The notes under the pieces: generated by a model | The model's input: only the letters and a program-made list of their open reading frames with translations | Database searches by the model: none | Told to the model about the DNA's origin: nothing | Part shown: positions 1 to 9,667 of the stretch, one piece after another | Position numbering within the stretch: the stretch's first letter is position 1 | Layout: every line of letters starts with the position of its first letter | Assembly: GCF_000013625.1 (NCBI RefSeq) | Contig: NC_009659.1 | Location: 2,294,001 to 2,358,000 of the forward strand | Source: Janthinobacterium sp. Marseille | Lineage (GTDB): Bacteria > Pseudomonadota > Gammaproteobacteria > Burkholderiales > Burkholderiaceae_D | DNA length: 64,000 nt | Reading direction: 5' to 3' | Made by a program: the position numbers and the translations under genes

Positions 1-13
1 CGGCATTTTAAAT

Positions 14-32
14 AATAATGATTCTCATTATA
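14..32. promoter_or_regulatory. Fur-box-like palindrome
   Basis: The 19 bases AATAATGATTCTCATTATA match the classical 19-bp Fur consensus (GATAATGATAATCATTATC) at 15 of 19 positions, and both half-sites are intact. It lies just beyond the 3' end of the helicase gene, so the likely target is a gene to the left of the window transcribed leftward, possibly an iron-uptake gene. That target cannot be seen, so the regulatory role is inference from the motif. Confidence 0.55.
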
Positions 33-120
33 TTCTCTGTGAATTACCACTGCAAGTCGTCGTAGCAATCTATATCGCTAGTACCGACGCAAAAAACAAG
101 GAAAAAACCATCATTTGTAC

Positions 121-2604
121 TCAAACGTTACCGCTTGAAACTCCTGCTGCCCATTGGGACAAAAACTTCTCTATCTTTGTCTCGATATCACTTTCGACAG
201 TTCGTAAGCGCAGCAAGGAAATCCCGCTTTTATTCAAAATGCTCTCTTTCACAGCATCTCGTTCGACCTGTAGCGGTTCGGCATGAGAGGAGCCATCGAC
301 CTCAATCACACCTAGTGGCGTCTTTCCCACTTTGAAATACAGCACAAAATCACAACTGGCACGGTTCTTCATGAACTCGCGCTCACGCGGCGTCAATGTC
401 TCGTTGCGCGATGAGGCCAATTGAATCAATAAGATCTGAGAGTGGAACTTGATTGCCTGATACGCGTCTTGGGACAAGGCTTCACGCAATATCTGCGCCA
501 CAATCTGCTCGGACTTATAAAGCGAATCGCCTGGCAGCAATCTGGCATTGAGCCGGTCCAAGGATTGATCGTATTCCTTGTAGAGCAGATCAAAAGCGGA
601 TACAACAGGCGCGCGATGGATCTGTTTTTCATCTGCGTAGTATTCGATATACCTCAGTAATGCGGCAATATCACCATTGTTGCCGGAAAAGACATCGTCG
701 CCCGTCACCAGGGTGAATAAGTTCTTTGCCCGTGATACCGCCACATTGACCAGATGAGGATTATCTACAAACCCAAGGTTTCTCTGGCTACTGTATTTCT
801 TGTCCAGCACTGTGGAAAAGACAATCTCATCACACTCCCTACCCTGAAACTTATGCACCGTATCATTGACGAAATCGGCCGGCAAATGCGTGCGGGAGAG
901 ATGAACTTGCGCGTTGTAAGGAGCGATGACCCCCCTGCTATTCTCACCATCCCATTCAGTCTTTCCATCCCACTTGAGCGTCGCCAGCAGTGAATCCAAT
1001 TCCCGCAGATTCGCATTATTTCGCGTATGGTTTCCCTTTGCTGTAACGAGCAACTTCAGCGACTTTTCACCAACATCGCGCGTCATCGGAATCAACTGAT
1101 TGTCATAAAACTGTTGATTGCAAAACTGGATAATTCTGGGGTGGCAGCGGTAATGCTCTTTCAACAGCGTTATCGGTATCGTATCTTTGAAAATACCAAC
1201 GCAGGAATCAAGCAGGCTGTATTGCTCACAATCATAGAACGCATTGGTCGGTGCAGCGATGCCCAAATTCATTGGGATGTGCGGAAGCTGTTTTCTGTCA
1301 CCGACAATAATCAAATTCCTGGCACAGCCCAACGCAAGTATTCCCGGCACGACATCCTGCTGAGATGCCTCGTCGATAATGACATAATCGAGAATCACGC
1401 CGTCACCAATCGAGTTGACGATCGAATGCGTACTGCTGCCAATAATCGGAAAGCGCTTTACAAACGTATCGAAATTTTTTCGGTAAGTCGCAGAATCAAA
1501 CGTTGTCTGATCTCGAACATGCTGATGCAGATAGTATTTGAGATGCGCCATCGACTTGCCGGTAAGATCATCCAGCAATGCTTGGAAATTCCCCCGCCGC
1601 AACGCTTCCTGGTGCGCAGTCAATGCCGTTTTTTTATCTTGCAGTGTTTTTTCATAATAATGAAGCTGCAGAGCATAGATCACCGACTTACGCAATTCCC
1701 AATCATCAAACGGTTTAGTACGCCATATTTTGAAATTGAGTAATAACGCGATCCGGTCCTTAAACTTGATTCGCTTCTCGGCAAGATGTGCCAAATAAGC
1801 CATCAAGTCTGCAGATTTACTGGGAGACAGCTTGTACTTATCCAGAGAAGCCGCAACTGATACTTGATTCTCGCGCTGCCATTCCAACAGATAGCGTTGC
1901 TCTATGCTTAACTCATCGATCTCGGCTTGTAACTGTGCCACCGCATTCTGCGCATGAAGAAACTGTTTCAGTTGCTGCAAAACAGCTTGTATTTGCCCCA
2001 TCGCGAGTGCCGACGTGGCGGCGTTTGATGGCACGGCTGGCAGATGATCAAAGAAGCTTGCCTGATTTTCCTTATTCCCCAACTTGGCAACCACATAATC
2101 CAGCCCGGCCTTGTCTAATTTTTCGTAGACATTCTTCACCGCAGTATTGTTATTGGAAAGAATCGCGACACTTTTACCGCGCAATACGATATTAGCGATG
2201 ATGTTCAGTATCGTTTGCGTCTTCCCGGTGCCCGGCGGACCTTCGATCACACTAATTTGCGAGGTGAAGGCTCGCTCTACCGCCTTAAGCTGACTGGCAT
2301 TGATACCGAAAGGATAGATAAAATTTCCTGCCGGCTGCCGTGATCGGTTCTGCCCCGTGCAATAAGCGTGCAGCACGGTATCTTCGTGAGGAAGCAGCTT
2401 TTCCATTTGACGCTGCACATTCTCTGCGATCGGTTTGTCCTGCTGACTCGCCTGCTTTACCCGGGCATTTGCCACTAGACGGAAGTAGCGGAATACCTCT
2501 CCATCCTTAATGGTCGTCTCCGAACTGAACGCAATACTACTTACATCTTTGACGTAAGTTTGTGCCCCCCCCGCGAAACTGGACGACGGCATATTTTCCG
2601 CCAT
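121..2604 (-). CDS. Superfamily 1 DNA/RNA helicase with C-terminal DUF2726 domain (main part of a frame-broken gene)
   Basis: This 827-residue frame holds the catalytic body of a superfamily 1 (AAA_11/AAA_12-type) helicase. Walker A GPPGTGKT is at residues 122-129, Walker B IIDEASQQD is near 410, and the later helicase motifs include VNVAVSRAK. The last 130 residues look like DUF2726, a restriction-endonuclease-like fold, with a D ... IEVDG.SH pattern. The first dozen residues do not look native. The natural N-terminus lies in another frame just upstream (2537-2836), and the two join if one G is removed from the G8 run at 2565-2572. The ATG at 2604 has no good ribosome site. Joined, the protein would have about 904 residues. 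Helicases of this type occur in DNA repair and in defence islands; the role here is unknown. The local DNA is more AT-rich than the gua operon beside it. Confidence 0.75.
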   Translation of the reverse strand: MAENMPSSSFAGGAQTYVKDVSSIAFSSETTIKDGEVFRYFRLVANARVKQASQQDKPIAENVQRQMEKLLPHEDTVLHAYCTGQNRSRQPAGNFIYPFGINASQLKAVERAFTSQISVIEGPPGTGKTQTILNIIANIVLRGKSVAILSNNNTAVKNVYEKLDKAGLDYVVAKLGNKENQASFFDHLPAVPSNAATSALAMGQIQAVLQQLKQFLHAQNAVAQLQAEIDELSIEQRYLLEWQRENQVSVAASLDKYKLSPSKSADLMAYLAHLAEKRIKFKDRIALLLNFKIWRTKPFDDWELRKSVIYALQLHYYEKTLQDKKTALTAHQEALRRGNFQALLDDLTGKSMAHLKYYLHQHVRDQTTFDSATYRKNFDTFVKRFPIIGSSTHSIVNSIGDGVILDYVIIDEASQQDVVPGILALGCARNLIIVGDRKQLPHIPMNLGIAAPTNAFYDCEQYSLLDSCVGIFKDTIPITLLKEHYRCHPRIIQFCNQQFYDNQLIPMTRDVGEKSLKLLVTAKGNHTRNNANLRELDSLLATLKWDGKTEWDGENSRGVIAPYNAQVHLSRTHLPADFVNDTVHKFQGRECDEIVFSTVLDKKYSSQRNLGFVDNPHLVNVAVSRAKNLFTLVTGDDVFSGNNGDIAALLRYIEYYADEKQIHRAPVVSAFDLLYKEYDQSLDRLNARLLPGDSLYKSEQIVAQILREALSQDAYQAIKFHSQILLIQLASSRNETLTPREREFMKNRASCDFVLYFKVGKTPLGVIEVDGSSHAEPLQVERDAVKESILNKSGISLLRLRTVESDIETKIEKFLSQWAAGVSSGNV

Positions 2605-2836
2605 AGATCACTGCGCTATCGATGGCATTGAACACTACCCCACCTTTTTTTGACAAGAGTGCGCCCTTTAGGACTTTTGTCGGTTCAACTTTGCAATTGC
2701 TGAGCGGGCTGTAGTACGACTTACCAGATGGGAAATAGCAAGTCAGTATCAGCGTTTCCTGCCGACGATCCCAAGATATTTTCCAGTCACTGATTTGGCT
2801 GGTTTTGTTCTCCCCGTTCACAAAGATAGAAACCAT
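2537..2836 (-). pseudogene. N-terminal fragment of the SF1 helicase, out of frame with the rest
   Basis: This 99-residue frame starts at ATG 2836, preceded by a good ribosome site (AAGAAGGG, 5 bases upstream). It reads MVSIFVNGENKTSQISDW... and ends shortly after KYAVVQFRGGG. Its natural continuation (GGAQTYVKDVSSIAFSSE, then the helicase core) is in the frame of the next entry. Removing one G from the G8 tract gives VQFRGGAQTYVKD and an uninterrupted protein. It is therefore the 5' end of the helicase gene, not a separate gene. Whether this is a true inactivating mutation, a phase-variable switch, a site of transcriptional slippage or a sequencing error cannot be told from one sequence. Confidence 0.75.
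2565..2572 (-). repeat. Homopolymer of eight G (coding strand) at the frame break
   Basis: There are eight consecutive C on the plus strand, which are eight G in the sense of the helicase gene. Seven G would keep the helicase frame open. Tracts of this length are prone to replication slippage and to transcriptional slippage. Confidence 0.9.
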
Positions 2837-3019
2837 ACGACCCTTCTTACAAGAATTACTCAAAGTAAAAAATATATCCTGGCATCTTCCGGTCCAGTCG
2901 ATGAACTACATAAGCGTCAAATTGAAACCCGAGAAAAATAACATGACTAATGCGAAATATGCAGGTTTGTCGTTTAACTAAAAGTATCTTTCAATGCCAT
3001 CCATAACTCATTCAAGCAT

Positions 3020-3050
3020 AAAAAAACCCGCAAAATTGCGGGTTTTTTAT
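3020..3050. terminator. Bidirectional intrinsic terminator after guaA
   Basis: A perfect 13-bp stem AAAAAACCCGCAA/TTGCGGGTTTTTT with a 2-base loop has A and T runs on both sides. It lies about 50 bases past the guaA stop on the minus strand and should end the gua transcript before the helicase gene. Confidence 0.85.
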
Positions 3051-3101
3051 CGTACAAGCTATATTTTCCTTACCTCGTGAGGTAACACGACCGAACAGTA
3101 T

Positions 3102-4721
3102 TTACTCCCACTCAATCGTCGCAGGTGGTTTACCCGAGATATCGTAGACCACGCGATTAATCCCGCGTACTTCATTAATGATGCGATTCGAGACATTGCC
3201 CAGCAATTCATGCGGCAGATGCGCCCAGTGTGCGGTCATGAAATCCTGCGTCTGTACGGCACGCAAGGCCACCACGTACTCATAGGTCCGGCCATCACCC
3301 ATCACGCCCACCGATTTAACCGGCAGGAAGACGGCAAATGCCTGGCTGGTGGCGTCGTACCAGTTGCGGTGCGGGATACCGTTATCGGTCGCTTCCGAAG
3401 CACCCGGTGTGGCAACGAATGGCGTCTTGCGCAATTCTTCGATAAAGATGGCATCGGCGCGACGCAAGAGGTCGGCAAATTCTTTTTTCACTTCACCCAG
3501 GATACGTACGCCCAGGCCCGGGCCCGGGAATGGATGGCGATACACCATATCGTGCGGCAAGCCGAGCGCTACGCCCAATTTACGCACTTCATCCTTGAAC
3601 AGTTCACGCAAAGGCTCAAGCAATTGCAGGTTCAGGGTTTCCGGCAAGCCACCTACATTGTGGTGGCTCTTGATGGTGTGGCCCTTCTTGCCCTTACCGG
3701 CGCTTTCAATCACGTCCGGATAAATCGTGCCTTGCGCCAGCCATTTGGCATTCTTGCGTTTGCCTGCTTCAACCTGGAACACTTCGACGAATTCGCGACC
3801 GATGATTTTGCGCTTGGCTTCCGGATCGCTGACACCAGCCAGATGACCCATGAACTGATCTACGGCATCAATGTGGATCACGTTCACGCCCAAACTCTCG
3901 GCGAACATTTCCATGACCATCTTGCCTTCATCGAGGCGCAACAAGCCATGGTCGACAAATACGCAAGTCAGCTGGTCGCCGATCGCACGGTGGATCAAGG
4001 CGGCAGCAACACTGCTGTCGACGCCGCCGGACAAACCGAGGATGACTTCATCGCTGCCGACTTGCTGGCGGATTTTTTCCACTGCTTCGGCAATGTAATC
4101 CGGCATATTCCAGTCCGATTTACAGCCGCAAATATCGTGCACAAAGCGCGCGATAATGGCTTTGCCTTGTACGGTGTGCGTGACTTCCGGATGGAACTGG
4201 AAGGCATACATACGGCGCTCTTCGTCAGCCATGCCGGCGATTGGGCAATTCGGTGTCGATGCCATCAGCTTGAAGCCTGGTGGCATTTCATTAACCTTGT
4301 CGCCGTGGCTCATCCAGACTTTCAACATGCCGTGGCCTTCAGGCGTGGTGAAGTCGCTGATGTCTTTCAACAAAGCGGTATGACCATGCGCACGCACTTC
4401 GGCGTAACCGAATTCACGCACCTTGCCGTTTTCTACCTTGCCGCCCAGTTGTTCGGCCATTGCCTGCATGCCATAGCAAATACCCATGACCGGCACACCC
4501 AGTTCGAATACCGCTTGCGGTACGCGTGGCGATTCGTCTCCTTCGATGACTGAATTCGGACCACCCGACAGGATGACGCCGGCAGCACCGTAATTGCGCA
4601 CGAACTCATCGCTGACATCGTATGGAAAGACTTCAGAAAAAACACCGGAATCACGCACGCGACGTGCGATCAATTGAGTGACCTGTGAACCGAAATCGAG
4701 GATGAGTATTTTCGAATGCAT
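3102..4721 (-). CDS. guaA: GMP synthase (glutamine-hydrolysing)
   Basis: It converts XMP to GMP using ATP and glutamine, in the cytoplasm. The N-terminal class I amidotransferase has its nucleophile Cys82 in GICYGMQ and the FHPEVTHT His/Glu pair. The central ATP-pyrophosphatase has the P-loop [10 protein letters not shown] near 243, and the C-terminal dimerisation domain ends in [10 protein letters not shown] chose ATG 4721 (539 residues, [13 protein letters not shown]) because the family begins there; a longer reading needs a TTG 11 codons earlier. It is the last gene of a guaB-GAF-guaA run, about 60 bases after the GAF gene, and is followed by a strong terminator. Family assignment is certain. 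Confidence 0.98.
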   Translation of the reverse strand: MHSKILILDFGSQVTQLIARRVRDSGVFSEVFPYDVSDEFVRNYGAAGVILSGGPNSVIEGDESPRVPQAVFELGVPVMGICYGMQAMAEQLGGKVENGKVREFGYAEVRAHGHTALLKDISDFTTPEGHGMLKVWMSHGDKVNEMPPGFKLMASTPNCPIAGMADEERRMYAFQFHPEVTHTVQGKAIIARFVHDICGCKSDWNMPDYIAEAVEKIRQQVGSDEVILGLSGGVDSSVAAALIHRAIGDQLTCVFVDHGLLRLDEGKMVMEMFAESLGVNVIHIDAVDQFMGHLAGVSDPEAKRKIIGREFVEVFQVEAGKRKNAKWLAQGTIYPDVIESAGKGKKGHTIKSHHNVGGLPETLNLQLLEPLRELFKDEVRKLGVALGLPHDMVYRHPFPGPGLGVRILGEVKKEFADLLRRADAIFIEELRKTPFVATPGASEATDNGIPHRNWYDATSQAFAVFLPVKSVGVMGDGRTYEYVVALRAVQTQDFMTAHWAHLPHELLGNVSNRIINEVRGINRVVYDISGKPPATIEWE

Positions 4722-4782
4722 GGGATAGTTGGCTAATGCTTCTAGATGGAACAATTAATTTTCAGCGCATTTTTCACGCGTA

Positions 4783-5250
4783 TTACTTTGCAGCGGATGG
4801 TGTCGGCGGCGTGTTTGCATGTGTATGCAGTTCCCACTCCAGCACAGCGACCAGATCCAGTAGGCAGTGCCGGTCACCTTCGGTGAACATGCGTGGCCGT
4901 TCATGTATCAGGCCTATCCTGCCAATGACCTGCCCGTCACGGCTACGCACAGGCTGCAAGGCATAAAACTTTACGTCCAGGTTATCGATCTTGCCCAATG
5001 CTGCCTGGAACGGCGATGACTTTTCCGGCACAACCTGCAAGCCATCCGTCAGGGCCAGCTGCGCACAAAACTGATGTGCACTGGAATCCGGCTGCAATCC
5101 CGGCCGGGCTGCGGCATGCAGATGCACGGTACAGGCCGAAACACCGAACAACTGCTTGCCCAGGCGCTCAATACGGGCAACTGCATGGGCAAGGTCTTCC
5201 TGCCCACTCCTGCCCTGATCAAATGCCGGGCTGGCAAACTCCAAGGCCAT
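4783..5250 (-). CDS. Small GAF-domain protein between guaB and guaA
   Basis: This is a soluble protein of 155 residues with no signal peptide or membrane segment. The second half has GAF-domain features: QPVRSRDGQVIGRIGLI, then PRMFTEGDRHCLLDLVAVLE, the usual end of a GAF fold. No output domain is present, so it would be a stand-alone small-ligand sensor or a protein partner. It starts 11 bases after guaB and ends about 60 bases before guaA, so it is very probably co-transcribed with both. A link to purine nucleotide sensing is inference from position and from the habit of some GAF domains of binding nucleotides. The ATG at 5250 has no strong ribosome site, so translation may depend on guaB. 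Confidence 0.75.
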   Translation of the reverse strand: MALEFASPAFDQGRSGQEDLAHAVARIERLGKQLFGVSACTVHLHAAARPGLQPDSSAHQFCAQLALTDGLQVVPEKSSPFQAALGKIDNLDVKFYALQPVRSRDGQVIGRIGLIHERPRMFTEGDRHCLLDLVAVLEWELHTHANTPPTPSAAK

Positions 5251-5261
5251 GAAACGCGACC

Positions 5262-6731
<1,470 letters not shown>

Positions 6732-6749
6732 CTAGTGGCGCAAAAGCGA

Positions 6750-6755
6750 ATTATA
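6750..6755 (-). promoter_or_regulatory. Probable -10 box of guaB
   Basis: A perfect TATAAT on the minus strand lies 28 bases before the guaB ATG. No good -35 hexamer is found at 16-18 bases, so activation by a regulator is possible. It is called from sequence alone. Confidence 0.4.
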
Positions 6756-6884
6756 CAGAAATCCGTTTGCCGCGTCTCGCACTTGCAAAAAAGCTTGCAC
6801 GCAAAAGGCCGTATTGATTGACAGCGCAGCGGAAGCGTGGCGAAATCGCACAACTATTTATCTTGTTTCTCTGAAGGATTTGTC

Positions 6885-7388
6885 ATGCGTTCAACAGGTT
6901 TGGCTGGTCTCGCCGTCGCACTCGTCTTATCCATCGGAAGCAATTCCGCCCTCGCCCAATACATCTGGCTCGACAACAAAGGCGTGAAACAGTATTCGGA
7001 TATGCCGCCTCCGCCATCAGTACCGACCGGCAAAATCCTGAAATCCCCGGGCAAGGCCTTAAGTGCAGCACCCGAGAAAGCCGCCGAAGAACCTGGAAAA
7101 GATAGCGAGATGACAAAAAAAGCGCCGCCTACGCTGGCCGACCAGAACGCCGATTTCCAGAAACGCCGAATGGCACAAGCTGAAAAAGACAAGGAAGCCG
7201 AGCAAAAAGCCAAACAGGCGGCCGATGCCAAAAAGAATTGCGAACGCGCCAGCGCCTACAACCGCGCACTGGAATCAGGACAGCGTGTCGTACGTACGGA
7301 CCAGGCCGGTGAACGGGTATTTTTGAGTGATGAAGAACGTGAACAGGAAATACGTGAGAGCCGGCGCGCACTCAACCAGTGCAAATAA
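6885..7388 (+). CDS. Secreted DUF4124-type protein
   Basis: This is a protein of 167 residues. Residues 1-24 form a Sec signal peptide ending in NSALA, followed by QYIWLDNKGVKQYSDMPPPP, the hallmark of DUF4124 (a short beta-rich 'W.D..G...YSD.PPP' module). The rest is a highly charged Lys/Glu/Ala helix that probably forms a coiled coil. It should be periplasmic or attached to the envelope. ATG 6885 was chosen because it has GAAGGA upstream and directly begins the signal peptide; the longer reading lacks both. It is transcribed away from guaB. A TTGACA at 6818-6823 could be its -35 box, but the -10 is poor. Function is unknown in the family. Confidence 0.85.
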   Translation: MRSTGLAGLAVALVLSIGSNSALAQYIWLDNKGVKQYSDMPPPPSVPTGKILKSPGKALSAAPEKAAEEPGKDSEMTKKAPPTLADQNADFQKRRMAQAEKDKEAEQKAKQAADAKKNCERASAYNRALESGQRVVRTDQAGERVFLSDEEREQEIRESRRALNQCK

Positions 7389-7427
7389 GGCAGGAAGTCA
7401 TTTCCAGAGTTCAGCCTGAAAGCGTTA

Positions 7428-7736
7428 TCAGGCGGTCTTTTTGACGTTTTTATGATCCGCGCGCTTGCGGCGCGAGTCTTTGGGATCGGCAATCAGCGGC
7501 CGGTAGATTTCCACCCTGTCATGCTCGCGCAGCACCGTATCCAGGGTTTTCAGCTTGCCGTAGATACCAACACGCCAGACGCTGACATCAATTTCCGGTG
7601 CTTGCTGGATAATCCCGCTATTTTGTATCGCTTGCTGTATCGTAGTGCCGCTGGTGACTGTCTGCTCCAGCAAAAACTGCCGGTCCGGACGTGCGTAGCA
7701 AATCTGGATATGGATGGTGGAAGCCAGATCAGCCAT
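7428..7736 (-). CDS. rnfH: RnfH family (UPF0125) protein
   Basis: This is a 102-residue ubiquitin-like beta-grasp protein. IQICYARPDRQFLLEQTV, the GTTIQQAIQNSGI segment and DRVEIYRPLIADPKDSRRKR are typical of RnfH/RatB, ending in a basic tail. It overlaps the end of ratA by 8 bases, the usual conserved order ratA-rnfH, so the two are translationally coupled. ATG 7736 is preferred over in-frame ATG 7745. The pair was described as a toxin-antitoxin system in E. coli (RatAB), but RnfH has not been shown to act as an antitoxin, so that label should not be carried over. Confidence 0.88.
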   Translation of the reverse strand: MADLASTIHIQICYARPDRQFLLEQTVTSGTTIQQAIQNSGIIQQAPEIDVSVWRVGIYGKLKTLDTVLREHDRVEIYRPLIADPKDSRRKRADHKNVKKTA

Positions 7737-8160
7737 AGACTGCATCCGCCCTTTTGCTGAATGAATCGACGAAGCTGGTAGCAATCATATTGAATACCGG
7801 TCCGATGATTTGCTCGATCAGGCGATTCGAGAATTCGTACTGCAGGTCAAAGTCGATCTTGCAGGCATCTTCCCGCAAAGGCTTGAAGGTCCAGGTGCCG
7901 TGCAATTGCTTGAACGGCCCTTCCAGCAGGCGCATGGTCATCGAAACCGGGCGCACATTGGTGTTTTCCGTGGTGAAGCTTTGTTTGACGCCATGGTAAT
8001 TGATCATGATGCTGGCCACCAGCCGGTCTTCTTCCCGCTGCTTGACCTCGACCCCGCCGCACCATGGCAAAAACTGAGGATAATCCTCAACCCGGTCTAC
8101 CAGCGCAAACATTTGTTCAGCGCTGTAGCCCAACAAGACTGATTTATGTACTACCGCCAT
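7729..8160 (-). CDS. ratA: RatA-type START/coenzyme Q-binding family protein
   Basis: This is a single-domain START-like (polyketide cyclase) protein of 143 residues. It begins MAVVHKSVLLGYSAEQMFALVDRVEDYPQFLPWCGG, the signature of the RatA/Coq10 family, and ends with FVDSFSKRADAVYG. The mitochondrial relatives bind ubiquinone, whereas E. coli RatA was reported to block 70S ribosome formation; the activity here is undetermined. It is divergent from smpB with only 63 bases between them and is followed by rnfH. This smpB/ratA/rnfH neighbourhood is conserved in many proteobacteria. Confidence 0.88.
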   Translation of the reverse strand: MAVVHKSVLLGYSAEQMFALVDRVEDYPQFLPWCGGVEVKQREEDRLVASIMINYHGVKQSFTTENTNVRPVSMTMRLLEGPFKQLHGTWTFKPLREDACKIDFDLQYEFSNRLIEQIIGPVFNMIATSFVDSFSKRADAVYG

Positions 8161-8223
8161 CGAATATGAACCGTTTGATAGAATCGCAAAGTAATCATTT
8201 TAACCGACCCCTAGCCGAAACTC

Positions 8224-8673
8224 ATGAGCATTGTTGACAACAGAAAAGCATTCCACGATTACTTCATCGAGGAGCGCTTCGAGGCCGGCGTCGTATTGCA
8301 AGGTTGGGAAGCCAAATCCATCCGCGCCGGGCGCGTACAGCTTAAGGAAGCCTACGTCATCGTGCGCAATGACGAAATTTTCCTGTTTGGCTCGCATATC
8401 AGCCCGCTGGCGACCGCCTCTACCCACATTACGCCTGATCCTGTGCGCACACGCAAGCTCTTGCTGAAGTCCGAGGAAATCAAGAAACTCAGCGCCAAAG
8501 TGGAGCGTTCCGGCTACACATTGGTCCCGCTCAACCTGCATTACCAGCGCGGCTATATCAAATGCGAAATCGGCCTCGCCAAGGGTAAAAAACAGCACGA
8601 CAAACGCGATACTGAAAAACAACGCGATACCCAGCGTGAAATTCAGTCAGTCATGAAACAGAACCGACGATAA
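8224..8673 (+). CDS. smpB: SsrA-binding protein SmpB (trans-translation)
   Basis: It binds tmRNA and brings it to stalled ribosomes. The 149 residues contain the OB-fold core with [22 protein letters not shown] and the [11 protein letters not shown] segment. The C-terminal tail is basic ([16 protein letters not shown]...MKQNRR), which enters the empty mRNA channel. It is monocistronic, with a strong terminator starting right at the stop codon. The tmRNA gene itself is not in this window. Confidence 0.97.
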   Translation: MSIVDNRKAFHDYFIEERFEAGVVLQGWEAKSIRAGRVQLKEAYVIVRNDEIFLFGSHISPLATASTHITPDPVRTRKLLLKSEEIKKLSAKVERSGYTLVPLNLHYQRGYIKCEIGLAKGKKQHDKRDTEKQRDTQREIQSVMKQNRR

Positions 8674-8698
8674 AAAACGGCGCCTCAGGCGCCGTTTT
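8674..8698. terminator. Intrinsic terminator between smpB and the SPFH gene
   Basis: A perfect 11-bp stem AAAACGGCGCC/GGCGCCGTTTT with a TCA loop starts at the last base of the smpB stop. It sits between two converging genes and can serve both strands. Confidence 0.88.
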
Positions 8699-8721
8699 AA
8701 TTTGTCCAGCACTACATCTGT

Positions 8722-9654
8722 TTACGATTTAGCCGAAGTACCTTGCGACTTCACAACCTGCATCGCAGTCGCGATCAAACCGCTCATATCACCGAGGTTG
8801 GCCGGGATGATGATCGAGTTATTGGTCTTCGCCAGCTTGCCGAACGCTTCGACATATTGTTCCGCGACTTTCAGGTTAACCGCATCCGAACCACCTGGTT
8901 CGCGGATCGCCGAAGCCGTTTTACGGATCGCTTCCGCTGTGGCTTCTGCAATTGACAGGATCGCCGATGCCTCACCCTGCGCCCGGTTGATTGCCGCCTG
9001 CTTCTCACCTTCCGAACGCGCAATCGATGCTTCACGCTCACCGGTCGCAATATTGATCTGTTCCTGCTTGCGTCCTTCCGACGCTGCAATCAAGGCACGT
9101 TTTTCGCGCTCTGCAGTAATCTGCGATTGCATCGCATGCAGGATTTCCTTCGGCGGTGTCAGGTCCTTGATTTCATAGCGCAAAACTTTCACGCCCCAGT
9201 TTGCCGCCGATTCATCGACGGCACCAACCACCGCATGGTTAATCAGGTCACGCTCTTCAAAAGTCTTGTCCAATTCCATACGGCCGATGACGGAACGCAG
9301 TGTAGTTTGCGCCAGTTGGGAAATCGCCGAAATATAATTCGATGAACCATAGGAAGCACGCATGGGATCCGTGACCTGGAAGTACAGGATGCCGTCCACT
9401 TCCAGTTGCGTATTGTCCTTGGTAATACAGACTTGCATAGGCACATCGAGCGGGATTTCTTTCAGCGAATGCTTGTAAGCGATACGGTCGATGAAAGGCA
9501 AAACGATTTTCAGGCCCGGGCCCAGCGTCGCATGGTATTTACCCAGGCGCTCCACTACCCACGCGTGCTGCTGCGGCACGACATTGATGGTTTTGATGAC
9601 AAAAACGATAGCGACAAACAGCAGGAAAATAGTGATGCTAGTAGTATCGAACAT
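8722..9654 (-). CDS. qmcA: SPFH/band 7 membrane protein (stomatin-like, QmcA family)
   Basis: This 310-residue protein has one N-terminal membrane anchor (about residues 6-25), then an SPFH domain beginning VVPQQHAWVVERLGKYHATL. A long charged Ala/Glu coiled coil with QEQINIATGEREASIARSEG repeats follows. Such proteins form large ring oligomers in membrane microdomains. ATG 9654 was chosen because AAGGAAA lies about 4 bases upstream and the anchor starts directly. It follows the NfeD gene by 13 bases; SPFH plus NfeD is a conserved pair in which NfeD is thought to regulate or stabilise the ring. Relation to E. coli QmcA (YbbK) is good but the exact role is not known. Confidence 0.92.
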   Translation of the reverse strand: MFDTTSITIFLLFVAIVFVIKTINVVPQQHAWVVERLGKYHATLGPGLKIVLPFIDRIAYKHSLKEIPLDVPMQVCITKDNTQLEVDGILYFQVTDPMRASYGSSNYISAISQLAQTTLRSVIGRMELDKTFEERDLINHAVVGAVDESAANWGVKVLRYEIKDLTPPKEILHAMQSQITAEREKRALIAASEGRKQEQINIATGEREASIARSEGEKQAAINRAQGEASAILSIAEATAEAIRKTASAIREPGGSDAVNLKVAEQYVEAFGKLAKTNNSIIIPANLGDMSGLIATAMQVVKSQGTSAKS

Positions 9655-9667
9655 AGTGTTTCCTTTA

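Noticed and set aside
1027..1743. 238-codon plus-strand frame opposite the helicase
   Set aside because: It lies entirely inside the helicase body, which has clear motifs on the minus strand.
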